Assembly (NCBI RefSeq): GCF_022346925.1
Contig: NZ_JAKRNJ010000002.1
Span: 558,001-622,000, forward strand
Length of the DNA stretch: 64,000 nt
Origin: Microvirga sp. ACRRW
GTDB taxonomy: Bacteria > Pseudomonadota > Alphaproteobacteria > Rhizobiales > Beijerinckiaceae
Reading direction: 5' to 3'
Part shown: positions 45,987 to 54,322 of the stretch, piece by piece
How the letters are laid out: every line of letters begins with the position of its first letter
How positions within the stretch are numbered: the first letter of the stretch is position 1
Notes under the pieces: generated by a model
Database searches by the model: none
Seen by the model: only the letters and a program-made list of their open reading frames with translations
What the model was told of the DNA's origin: nothing
Made by a program: the position numbers and the translations under genes

Positions 45987-47237
45987 ATGGACAAGAAGAC
46001 AAAAGGGGCCTGGGTGGTGCATCATGGCCGGAAGGTTGCTGCAGACCTCCGGGGTGCCGCTGAATATAGTGCTATTGACCTTGCCTCAAAGGCAGCAACC
46101 CTTCTGGCCCGTCTAGCAGAGTCTGATGAGGCTGTTTTAAGCCACGATCAGGTGGTTGTTGCTGCTCGAATTGGTGGTCTTAATCCTAAGTCTGAACTTG
46201 AACCATGCCTTGCTCAGCTTGAAAGCCGGCGCGTCATAGATCGTGCTGATGGTGGGGTGGCCGTCCTTGGTATTACTGGCCAGACCGCCCTTAACCATGC
46301 AGCTGATTTGTTTGACGATAACGAGCCTCAATCCTACGAGAGGGCTGCAATCGACCTAGCGGAGTTGGTTTCTACCTCACCTGTGCCAAGTCACATGGCT
46401 CAGGAGCTGATTGGAGATAACCACAAACTTACGAATGCTGACGCTGCAGACTTTCTCCAGAGAGCGGCAGAAATTGGATTTGTAGATTCCGAAGGAGACG
46501 GGAAAGACCGGCTTCTTTTCAATGGCAATTTATTCAGAAGAGAGACGGCAGAGAAGACTAAGCGGGTTCTGGACTCGCTGAATACAGATGAAGAGCAGAA
46601 AGTTCGTGAATTCGACGAAATTTTGCGCTCGAAGGGTTGTGTAACCGCTACGTTTGCAGAGGAAGTATTAGGTGAAAAGCTGCTGTCGAAATTGAAGGCT
46701 GCTGCTCTATACGATATGAATATTGTATCTAATGAGGGTGGAGATCATGTTTTGATCACCTCTCCTGGTGCTTTCCATAAATTTACGAACCCACTCGTGG
46801 ATGACGCATTTGATCACGCCAAGGCACTCGTTGCTGCGCTCAGTTATGGTATGTCATTGAGCCAACCAGAAAGAGGGCGGATTTGGGGTGTTAGCCTTCT
46901 AATTAAGAAGTTGCTCAGAGGCGCAGAAGTTGGGCCAGCTCCCGCGATAGGACATGACTACCGTGCGTTGGAATTTGAGCGTGTCGTGAAAATTAGTCGT
47001 GTAGGTGGAAGCTTCACTATGAAACTTCTGAAGCGGGAAGTCGGAGAGATTGCGTTGCAGGTCTTACAGGGTGGAAACGGCGCGGCAGCAGCTCTTGAGG
47101 CATTGCCGAGTGCTGGGATGCGAAGCTATACCCCGCCAGAGGCGGCTCGTGAGACGTTCCGCAAAACGCAAAGCCCGATCAGCAAAGCCCAGACACGTTC
47201 CCTGTTGAGTGCGGTTAGAGGCGGCGGCGGGCTATGA
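45987..47237 (+). CDS. Unknown 416-residue protein, first gene of a two-gene cassette
   Basis: The start at 45987 has AGGGG 6 bp before it. I recognise no family. Predicted from the sequence: several short helical units of winged-helix type at about residues 45-95, 115-175 and 195-260, e.g. 'LSHDQVVVAARIGGLNPKSELEPCLAQLESRRVIDRADGGVAVL'. A longer beta-alpha part follows, with GHDYRALEFERVVKISRVGGSFTMKLLKREV near the end. A multi-domain nucleic-acid-binding or sensor role is a reasonable guess. No membrane segment, no catalytic motif. It overlaps the next gene by 4 bp (ATGA), so the products are probably made together. Low GC. Confidence 0.75.
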   Translation: MDKKTKGAWVVHHGRKVAADLRGAAEYSAIDLASKAATLLARLAESDEAVLSHDQVVVAARIGGLNPKSELEPCLAQLESRRVIDRADGGVAVLGITGQTALNHAADLFDDNEPQSYERAAIDLAELVSTSPVPSHMAQELIGDNHKLTNADAADFLQRAAEIGFVDSEGDGKDRLLFNGNLFRRETAEKTKRVLDSLNTDEEQKVREFDEILRSKGCVTATFAEEVLGEKLLSKLKAAALYDMNIVSNEGGDHVLITSPGAFHKFTNPLVDDAFDHAKALVAALSYGMSLSQPERGRIWGVSLLIKKLLRGAEVGPAPAIGHDYRALEFERVVKISRVGGSFTMKLLKREVGEIALQVLQGGNGAAAALEALPSAGMRSYTPPEAARETFRKTQSPISKAQTRSLLSAVRGGGGL

Positions 47238-48412
47238 ACCTAAAGAAAACTGGCGACAAGGGTCGTAAAACTGAGGAGCTCTTACGAGCGTACTTCCTTC
47301 GTGCAGGTTTTTTCGTTGTTAGAGGCGTGACCCTGCGCGTTGGAGGGGCAGATCTTACGGACATAGATCTCTGGGTCTATGAGAGGTCGGCAACTCTTGC
47401 TCGGCGGCGTACAATTGTTGACATCAAAGACAAGAAGACCCCTCAAGCTGCGGAGCGCCTATTTTTCGTAAAAGGCCTTGCGGAGGCTATTCAGGTCGAA
47501 GGGGCTGGTGTTGCAACAACCGATAACCGGCCTGCTTTGAGAGAGTTCGCTCGCCGTAACGGAGTGCTCTGGATCGACGGCGCAGACATCCAGCGAATGA
47601 AGGACAGTCCTGAACTCAATGTCGACGAGCGCATTACCGAAGAGGCCTTGGACACATTAGTTAGCAACGTTGATGCTGGACGCGGTACAAAGGGTCTGAA
47701 GGAGAGTTGGGACCGGATCAAGTCGGCGGTAGCTGACCGATTTGGAGCTGCTTCTGCCAACACCGCTTTAGATGAAGCGCAAGCATTGGCAAGATTGGCT
47801 TTGATGGCTCACCCTGACTCGGTCTCATCTAGAGTTGCGGGACGAATAACATATTTAGCTGCTGCCATTGCAGCCGCTTCGCTTGACTTCGCATCAGCGG
47901 AATCGGCGCTGCGCCCGTTCCAAGAGCGTCATCGCCAAATGGTTCATGCCTTACGCTTCGGTGAAGATGCAGAGGGAACGAGCCAGCGGCTCAAATGGGC
48001 GGAAGCCGCGATACGGCAATACGCGCCTAATGGTAATGCCGTGGCCAAGCTAGTTCGCGACGCTTTCATTGAAGACGCAATGGCTGTTCCAGCGGAAAAT
48101 TTAGCAGAAATTGCTGCTCGTCTAACTAAAAATGAGGCCCTTTTTAATATTGCTAGAAAGTTAGAGCGAGCGGCGTACTCAGTTGACCTGCCAACGTTTG
48201 ATGAGCTTGATGTCGAGACCAAGGGCTTCCTTGGAGCAGTATTCGATTTTCTTAATATAGATAGGGCTTCTTTTGCGAAGGCTTGGGTTTCTGCTCTGCA
48301 GAACGACAAGGTGGCTGCTAATTTATTAGAGAAAGCGCATCCCCAGCCAGAATTGGGGCTGGATCCAGATCCAGAGAAGGCTGGTTCGCCCCCTGACGGC
48401 AAGCTGCTCTAG
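47234..48412 (+). CDS. Unknown 392-residue protein with PD-(D/E)XK-like nuclease domain
   Basis: Residues 1-100 fit the restriction-endonuclease fold. Helix GRKTEELLRAYFLRAG contains E15, a strand TDIDLW holds D45, and IVDIK gives the D63-x-K65 pair. A Mrr-like helix AERLFFVKGLAEAIQVEGAGVATTDNRPALREFARRNGVLWID follows. The rest (about 120-392) is helical and unrecognised. I infer a DNA nuclease effector. It is translationally coupled to the 416-residue gene upstream and followed by a structured intergenic region. No Walker, methylase or membrane motif is seen. Confidence 0.75.
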   Translation: MNLKKTGDKGRKTEELLRAYFLRAGFFVVRGVTLRVGGADLTDIDLWVYERSATLARRRTIVDIKDKKTPQAAERLFFVKGLAEAIQVEGAGVATTDNRPALREFARRNGVLWIDGADIQRMKDSPELNVDERITEEALDTLVSNVDAGRGTKGLKESWDRIKSAVADRFGAASANTALDEAQALARLALMAHPDSVSSRVAGRITYLAAAIAAASLDFASAESALRPFQERHRQMVHALRFGEDAEGTSQRLKWAEAAIRQYAPNGNAVAKLVRDAFIEDAMAVPAENLAEIAARLTKNEALFNIARKLERAAYSVDLPTFDELDVETKGFLGAVFDFLNIDRASFAKAWVSALQNDKVAANLLEKAHPQPELGLDPDPEKAGSPPDGKLL

Positions 48413-48695
48413 CTTAGATACGTATTCACAATCTGTATCTAGCGAGTGGTTATGCACGCTTGTTGCTAAGCCTTGGCATTCTTTTGGCGCTGCCAAGGGT
48501 ACAGAAAACAGGTACAATTGGTAGCGGAGCGGCAGAGTTTCGAGAGCTCAGGATTGTTGGAAAATAAGGGTTTGAGAGGGAGGTTCAGCGTTTCCCTCCT
48601 CCGCTACCAAATCAAACCAATCTGCTGACGGCCAACCACATAGAAGTTGTCCGAGCTTGGCTGTAATCTAGCGCCTAGACAACCTGGGGTGCTCT
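48413..48695. ncRNA. Structured intergenic stretch, possible RNA or tRNA-like remnant
   Basis: Three successive inverted repeats: TAGATAC/GTATCTA (48415-48441), CCTTGGC/GCCAAGG (48471-48498) and an 11-bp TTGGTAGCGGA/TCCGCTACCAA (48518-48610). The last encloses GAGGGA/TCCCTC (48576-48598). The last unit resembles a tRNA acceptor end (GCTACCA), but anticodon and T arms do not fit, so no tRNA is called. No gene was seen. Confidence 0.35.
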
Positions 48696-49310
48696 ATGTC
48701 CGAGACGCGTTTACATCGCCTGTTCAACAGGGCGAGGCTTGATGATCGTCAGATCAACGAACTGATTGGGCTCGCCCACGGCATCATCGCGGATGGCATC
48801 GTCAATCAGGCCGAGGCGGAGTACCTGTTCAAATGGATCGTCGCGAACGCCACGTTGACGGACAACCCGGTTGTTCGGCTGCTCTATGAGCGCGTGGACA
48901 GGATTTTGGCCGATGGGATCCTCGATTCGGAAGAAGCGGCCGACCTTCTGGATGACTTGAGCCGGTTCTGTGCCGGAGATTTCGAAATCGGCGAGGTGCA
49001 GAAAGCCTCGACCCTTCCGCTGTGCGAGCCGGCACCAACGCTGACCTTCAGCGGTTCGAGCTTCTGCCTCACCGGCACGTTCGCCTTCGGGAGCCGAAAG
49101 GATTGCCAGAGCGCGGTCATCAAGCTCGGGGGCGTCCCAGGCAGCCTCACCCAAAAGACCACCTATCTCGTGATCGGGTCTTACACGACGGAGAGCTGGG
49201 CTCATTCCTCCTATGGGCGCAAGATCGAGAAGGCTGTCGACATGCGGAGCAACGGCATTCCGATCTCGATCATCGCCGAGGAGCATTGGGTGGGGCAGAT
49301 GCGTCTTTGA
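48696..49310 (+). CDS. BRCT-domain protein with N-terminal TerB-like helices
   Basis: The 204-residue protein has an N-terminal helical part (residues 1-95; LIGLAHGIIADGIVNQAEAEYLFKWI and ERVDRILADGILDSEEAADLL are two EF-like/TerB-like repeats with D-G-x-x motifs). A BRCT domain follows (about 110-200; FCLTGTFAFGSRKDCQSAVIKLGGV, TTYLVIGSYTTESW). BRCT units bind phosphorylated or nicked-DNA partners. It lies just upstream of hsdR on the same strand (93 bp) and may be part of that defence block. Confidence 0.8.
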   Translation: MSETRLHRLFNRARLDDRQINELIGLAHGIIADGIVNQAEAEYLFKWIVANATLTDNPVVRLLYERVDRILADGILDSEEAADLLDDLSRFCAGDFEIGEVQKASTLPLCEPAPTLTFSGSSFCLTGTFAFGSRKDCQSAVIKLGGVPGSLTQKTTYLVIGSYTTESWAHSSYGRKIEKAVDMRSNGIPISIIAEEHWVGQMRL

Positions 49311-49402
49311 GCCCTGCCGAGGCACTAGGCGAACAGCATAGCATCTCATATCATTTGTGACGCACACGGAAGAACAACCCGTAGTCGTCGGGTAGGGGCA
49401 GA

Positions 49403-52400
49403 ATGAGATCCGCGAACTTCGATCATCTGCGCGATTTGAGCGAACAGCTTTATCGCCTGGGCGTTCTGGCAGAACGCTTCTTTGCCGATGATCCCAATAC
49501 ATCCCTCATCAAGAGCCGGCAGTTCGCGGAAACCCTGCTGAAGGAGATCGCGGCGCGTCATGGCACTTATAACCCCGCCCTAAGGGAAAGCTTCAACGAT
49601 CTCCTGCGGCGGCTCTCGGTGGAGCGGGTGCTGCCCCGGGAGGTCGGCAACGTCTTCAATGCGATCCGTCGTCAAGGGAACGAGGCCGTTCATGATCTGA
49701 CCGGAGGCCACCAGGAAGCCTTGTCCTGCCTGAAGCTGATCCGCTCTCTCGGGGTCTGGTTTCATCAGACGTTTGCGTTCGACGCCGGTTTCAAACCGGG
49801 CCCCTTCGTGCCGCCGCCCGACCCGCAGGACGAGACGAAGGAGCTTGCCCAGCAGCTGGAAGTCCTACGCCAGCAGGTGCTCGATGCGGAGCGGAAGGCT
49901 TCTGCTGCCAATGCCTCAGCCGAGGAGCAGGCGAGAGCGCGTGCCGCCGCCGAGGAAATTGTTCACCGGGAGCGGGAAAGCCGCCAGAGCTGGGAGCAGC
50001 TGTTGCGCGAGCAGGAGGCTGAACAGGCCAAACTGGCGCAACGCCTTCGCGATCTTCAGGCTGCCGCCGAAGCCGCGCCCCAACAGGATGCCGCCGGCAT
50101 CGCCCAGGCAGGCCGTGACGCTGCGGCGCGCCTCGAGTTGGACGAGGCCGACACACGCCTGCTGATCGATGCGCAACTGGCCGAAATGGGTTGGGAAGTG
50201 AACAGCCAGGAGTTGCGCTATGCCCTGGGAGCACGGCCAGAGAAGGGACATAACCGCGCGATCGCGGAGTGGCCAACGGAAAGCGGGCCTGTCGATTATG
50301 CCCTGTTTGTGGGGCTCACCTGTATCGGCGTGATCGAGGCCAAGCGCCAATCGGTTGATGTGCCTTCAATTCTGGAGCAGGCCAAGCGCTATGCGCGGAC
50401 GATCCGGCTCGCGCCTGAAAACCTGTGTCTGGATGCACCTTGGCAGCATGGCCTCGATGAGCCCTTCCGGGTGCCCTTCGTCTTTGCCACCAACGGGCGG
50501 CCCTATGTGGGCCAATGGAAGACCAAGTCCGGCATCTGGCATTGGGACACGCGGCGGGAGCTCAATCATCCCCAAGCCCTGCCGGAATGGTTCTCGCCCG
50601 ACGATCTCAAGAACAAGCTCGAACGGGACGACGCTGCCGCTAATGCAGGACTGGCCGAGGAGGCCTTTGGCTATGGCGGCGTGCGCCCCTATCAGGAGGA
50701 GGCGATCCGCGCCGTCGAGCAGGCTGTGGAGGCGGGGCAGCGGGACATCCTGATCTCCATGGCGACCGGCACCGGCAAGACGCGCACCTGCATCGCCCTC
50801 ATGTACCGCCTGCTCAAGCACAAGCGCTTCCGCCGCATCCTGTTCCTGGTGGACCGAACGGCACTGGGCGACCAGACCACGGATGCCCTTGAGACGACCG
50901 AGCTGGAAGGCCTGCTGAAATTCGCGCAGATCTACAAGGTCGCAGGACTGGAGCAGAAGCTGCCGGAGCCGGAGGACCAAGTTCAGGTCGCCACGGTCCA
51001 AGCCATGGTGTCTCGCATCTTGAACGAGACGGATCCTTCAAAGCGCCCGACGCCTGGCACCTATGACTGCATCATCGTCGACGAGGCTCACCGGGGCTAC
51101 ACGCTGGATGCGGAGCTGCGCGAGAGCGACATCGGCTTCCGCAACGTGGAGGACTATCAGTCCGCCTATCGTCAGGTACTTGATTACTTCGATGCGGTGA
51201 AGATCGGTCTTACGGCGACGCCCGCGCTCCACACCCGGGAGATTTTCGGCCACCCAGTTTATCGCTACGGCTACCGGCAGGCGGTCGTGGAAGGCTGGCT
51301 CATCGATCACCTGCCGCCCAAGCGCATCACCACCGCTCTTGCGGAAGCAGGCATCCATTTCGAAGGCGGGGAGGAAGTCGAGATCGTCGACCCGCGCACC
51401 GGGCAGATCGACCTGTTCGAGCTGCCGGACGATGTAGGGCTCGATTACGACCTCGCCGCCTTCAACAAGCGCGTCTACTCGGAGAATTTCAACCGGGTCG
51501 TCTGCGAGGCCATCGCCGCCGAGATCCCGCCGGATCGTCCCGGCAAGACGCTGATCTTCGCTGCCCGCGACAGCCATGCGGACGATGTGGTGCGCCTGCT
51601 CACCAAGGCGCTGCAGGACGAATACGGCCCGATCCCAGCCGGCATGGTGCAGAAGATCACCGGCTCCGTGCCCGGCAACAAGGACCTGATCCTCAAGTTC
51701 CGCAACGATCCTTATCCACAATATGTGGTGACGGTCGATCTGCTGACCACGGGCGTGGACATTCCCTCCATCAGCAATCTGGTCTTCATGCGCCGGGTCG
51801 GCAGTCGCATCCTCTACGATCAGATGATTGGCCGCGCCACGCGCCTGTGTCAGGCCATTGGCAAGGAGCACTTCCGCATTTTCGATGCGGTGGATCTCTA
51901 TGCCAACCTGCAGGAGATGTCCGACATGCGCCCCGTGGTCGTGCGCCCGGACATCGACCTCGCCCAGCTCGTCGCCGACCTGAAGCAGGCCGGAACGGAT
52001 GAGGACCGGGACTGGGTGGGCGACCAGATCGTGGTGCGCCTGCGCTCTTTGGCAAAGCGCATGGACGATGCCCAGCGCGAGGAGTTCACGCGCCACGCCA
52101 GGCAATCGCCAGAGGAGGCGCTGGCCGCTCTTCAGGTTCGCTCCGGAGCCGAGAAGCTCGCCTGGTTCGAGGAGCATTCCCGCGCCGTCGAGATCCTCGA
52201 CCGCAAGCCCATGAAGAGGCGCGCGCCGACCGACGGTATCACGATCTCGGGCCATGACGACGAACTGATCCGCATCGAGGAGATCTTCGGCAAGAATACA
52301 ACGCCGGAGGATTACATCGAAGGCTTCGAGCGGTTCGTGCGCGAGAACATGAACGCCGTGCCCGCACTCATCGCCGTCACCCAGCGCCCGCGCGACCTGA

Positions 52401-52810
52401 CCCGCAAGGAACTGTCGGAACTGGCTGGCCTGCTCGACGAGAAGCATTATTCCGAGGGCATGCTGCGGGCGGCCTATGGCCGGGCGCGCAATGCGGATAT
52501 CGCCGCCCATATCATCGGCTTCGTGCGGCAGGCGGCGCTCGGCGATCCGCTGGTGCCCTACAAGACCCGCGTGGAGAACGCGATCCTGCGCATCGAGAAA
52601 TCTCGGCCCTGGACGCCGAAGCAGAAGGATTGGCTCCGGCGCATAGGCCGGGCGCTTCAGGACAAGCCGATCGCCGATGCCAGCCTGCTCTCCCAGGGCT
52701 CCTTCGCCCACAAGGGCGGCTTTAACGTGATCGCAAAAGATTTCGACGGACAACTGGAGCCTCTGCTCCAGGAGATCAACGAGGCGATCTGGACCAGCCC
52801 GGCCGCCTGA
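49403..52810 (+). CDS. hsdR: Type I restriction enzyme, R (motor and nuclease) subunit
   Basis: The 1135-residue protein has an N-terminal DUF4145-like region and a coiled-coil (residues about 150-240). The nuclease domain has D at about 294 and EAKR at about 311. The translocase has Walker A ATGTGKTRTC (from about 452) and DEAH (about 558), and later TTGVDIPSISNLVFMRRVGSR with QMIGRATRL. It cuts unmethylated DNA after ATP-driven translocation. The start has AGGGGCAGA before it. All motor and nuclease motifs are present. hsdM follows 45 bp later. Confidence 0.95.
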   Translation: MRSANFDHLRDLSEQLYRLGVLAERFFADDPNTSLIKSRQFAETLLKEIAARHGTYNPALRESFNDLLRRLSVERVLPREVGNVFNAIRRQGNEAVHDLTGGHQEALSCLKLIRSLGVWFHQTFAFDAGFKPGPFVPPPDPQDETKELAQQLEVLRQQVLDAERKASAANASAEEQARARAAAEEIVHRERESRQSWEQLLREQEAEQAKLAQRLRDLQAAAEAAPQQDAAGIAQAGRDAAARLELDEADTRLLIDAQLAEMGWEVNSQELRYALGARPEKGHNRAIAEWPTESGPVDYALFVGLTCIGVIEAKRQSVDVPSILEQAKRYARTIRLAPENLCLDAPWQHGLDEPFRVPFVFATNGRPYVGQWKTKSGIWHWDTRRELNHPQALPEWFSPDDLKNKLERDDAAANAGLAEEAFGYGGVRPYQEEAIRAVEQAVEAGQRDILISMATGTGKTRTCIALMYRLLKHKRFRRILFLVDRTALGDQTTDALETTELEGLLKFAQIYKVAGLEQKLPEPEDQVQVATVQAMVSRILNETDPSKRPTPGTYDCIIVDEAHRGYTLDAELRESDIGFRNVEDYQSAYRQVLDYFDAVKIGLTATPALHTREIFGHPVYRYGYRQAVVEGWLIDHLPPKRITTALAEAGIHFEGGEEVEIVDPRTGQIDLFELPDDVGLDYDLAAFNKRVYSENFNRVVCEAIAAEIPPDRPGKTLIFAARDSHADDVVRLLTKALQDEYGPIPAGMVQKITGSVPGNKDLILKFRNDPYPQYVVTVDLLTTGVDIPSISNLVFMRRVGSRILYDQMIGRATRLCQAIGKEHFRIFDAVDLYANLQEMSDMRPVVVRPDIDLAQLVADLKQAGTDEDRDWVGDQIVVRLRSLAKRMDDAQREEFTRHARQSPEEALAALQVRSGAEKLAWFEEHSRAVEILDRKPMKRRAPTDGITISGHDDELIRIEEIFGKNTTPEDYIEGFERFVRENMNAVPALIAVTQRPRDLTRKELSELAGLLDEKHYSEGMLRAAYGRARNADIAAHIIGFVRQAALGDPLVPYKTRVENAILRIEKSRPWTPKQKDWLRRIGRALQDKPIADASLLSQGSFAHKGGFNVIAKDFDGQLEPLLQEINEAIWTSPAA

Positions 52811-52855
52811 TCTGCTTCAAATCTGACAAACGATTCCAAAAGGAACGCTCCGCTC

Positions 52856-54322
52856 ATGAACACCAATGCCATCGTCCAGAAGCTCTGGCGGCGCTGCGCC
52901 ATCCTGCGCAAGGACGGCGTCACCTATCAGCAATATGTGACGGAGCTGACCTATCTCCTGTTTCTCAAGATGATGCAGGAACAAGACAAGGAAGAGGGGC
53001 ATATCCCGGCCGGCTTCCGCTGGGCTGATCTCGTCAAGGCCGATGGGCTGCCGAAGCTCACTCTGTATCGGCGCATGCTGACCGCGCTCGGCGATCCGGA
53101 AACGAAGCTGCCGCGCATGGTGCAGGCCATCTTCGCCAATGCCTCCACCTGCATCCGCGAGCCGCAGAACCTCGCCACTCTCGTGAGTGCTATCGACGAG
53201 CTGGAATGGTTCTCGGAGGATCGCGATCAGTTCGGCGATCTCTATGAGGGCCTTCTGCAGAAGATGGCCGAGGAGACCAAGCGCGGCGCGGGCCAGTATT
53301 TCACGCCTCGCGCGCTCATCGAGGTGCTGGTGCAGCTCATGCAGCCGAAGCCCGGCGAGGTCATCCAGGATCCGGCATCGGGCACCGGCGGGTTCCTCAT
53401 CGCCGCAGACCGTTTCATGCGGGAGCAGACCGACGATTATTTCGAGCTTTCCGAGAAGCAGCAGGCTTTCCAGCTGCACAATGCCCTGCACGGCATGGAG
53501 AACGTGCCGGACACCTACCGCCTGCTCCTTATGAACCTCTACCTGCATGGACTCACCTCGGAGCATGTGGATCTGGGTGACACGCTCTCACCCAGCGGCA
53601 CGGCCCTCGCCCCCGCAGACCTCATCCTCACCAACCCGCCCTTCGGTCCTGCGGGTGGAAAGCCCACGCGCGACGACCTCACGGTCACGCACGCCGTCTC
53701 GTCCTACCAGCTGCCCTTCGTGGAGCATTGCATCCGCAAGCTGAAACCCGGCGGGCGCGCGGCCATCGTGGTGCCGGACAACGTGCTGTTCGAGGATGGA
53801 CGCGGACGCGAGCTGCGCCGCATGATGATGGAATGGTGCGACCTGCACACCATCCTGCGCCTGCCTACCGGCATCTTCTATGCCCAGGGCGTGAAGACCA
53901 ACGTGCTCTTCCTGCGCCGCGGCACCCATTCCGCCGACAAGACGGACGCCGTGTGGGTCTACGACCTGCGCGCCCAGATGCCCGCCTTCGGCAAGACCAA
54001 CTCACTGACCGCCGAGCACTTCAAGGATTTCATCACCGCTTATGGGGATGATCCGAACGGGCAAGGCGAACGCAAGGATGAAGGCGAGGCAGGCCGCTTC
54101 CGGTGCTTCACTCGTGAGCAGATCGAAGCGCGCGGCGACAACCTCGACATCACCTGGTTGAGGCAGGAAGAGGAGCAGGCGGAGGACGGTCTGACCGAGC
54201 CAGAAGACATCGCAGCCGCGATCCTCGGGCACCTCACAGCCGCCATGGCGGAGATCGAGGCGCTGAGCGTGGAGCTGAGTGAGGCGGATGCGGCAGCAGA
54301 AATTGTGGAGGCGGCGGAATGA
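52856..54322 (+). CDS. hsdM: Type I restriction-modification DNA methylase, M subunit
   Basis: The 488-residue adenine-N6 methylase has an N-terminal HsdM helical domain, the SAM motif DPASGTGGFLIAADRF (about residues 172-187) and the catalytic NPPF (about 259-262). The C-terminal stretch is acidic and coiled. Two copies with one HsdS form the methylase and protect the host. It overlaps hsdS by ATGA (54319-54322). Confidence 0.96.
   Translation: MNTNAIVQKLWRRCAILRKDGVTYQQYVTELTYLLFLKMMQEQDKEEGHIPAGFRWADLVKADGLPKLTLYRRMLTALGDPETKLPRMVQAIFANASTCIREPQNLATLVSAIDELEWFSEDRDQFGDLYEGLLQKMAEETKRGAGQYFTPRALIEVLVQLMQPKPGEVIQDPASGTGGFLIAADRFMREQTDDYFELSEKQQAFQLHNALHGMENVPDTYRLLLMNLYLHGLTSEHVDLGDTLSPSGTALAPADLILTNPPFGPAGGKPTRDDLTVTHAVSSYQLPFVEHCIRKLKPGGRAAIVVPDNVLFEDGRGRELRRMMMEWCDLHTILRLPTGIFYAQGVKTNVLFLRRGTHSADKTDAVWVYDLRAQMPAFGKTNSLTAEHFKDFITAYGDDPNGQGERKDEGEAGRFRCFTREQIEARGDNLDITWLRQEEEQAEDGLTEPEDIAAAILGHLTAAMAEIEALSVELSEADAAAEIVEAAE

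Larger units (their letters stand above)
44990..48690. mobile_element. Low-GC sub-module: resolvase plus two unknown genes
   Basis: Composition changes near 44,990 and returns to high GC near 48,690. One 60-base line counted at 46261-46320 has 31 G/C, against about two thirds in the flanks. Boundaries are estimates. It holds a serine resolvase, the 416- and 392-residue genes and a structured intergenic end. Direct repeats TTTTTGGGAA (near 45,038 and 45,050) lie at the left edge. I found no terminal inverted repeats of a transposon, so this may be a cassette. Confidence 0.45.

Noticed and set aside
51038..52753. Minus-strand open frame of 571 codons opposite hsdR
   Set aside because: Shadow of the hsdR reading frame.
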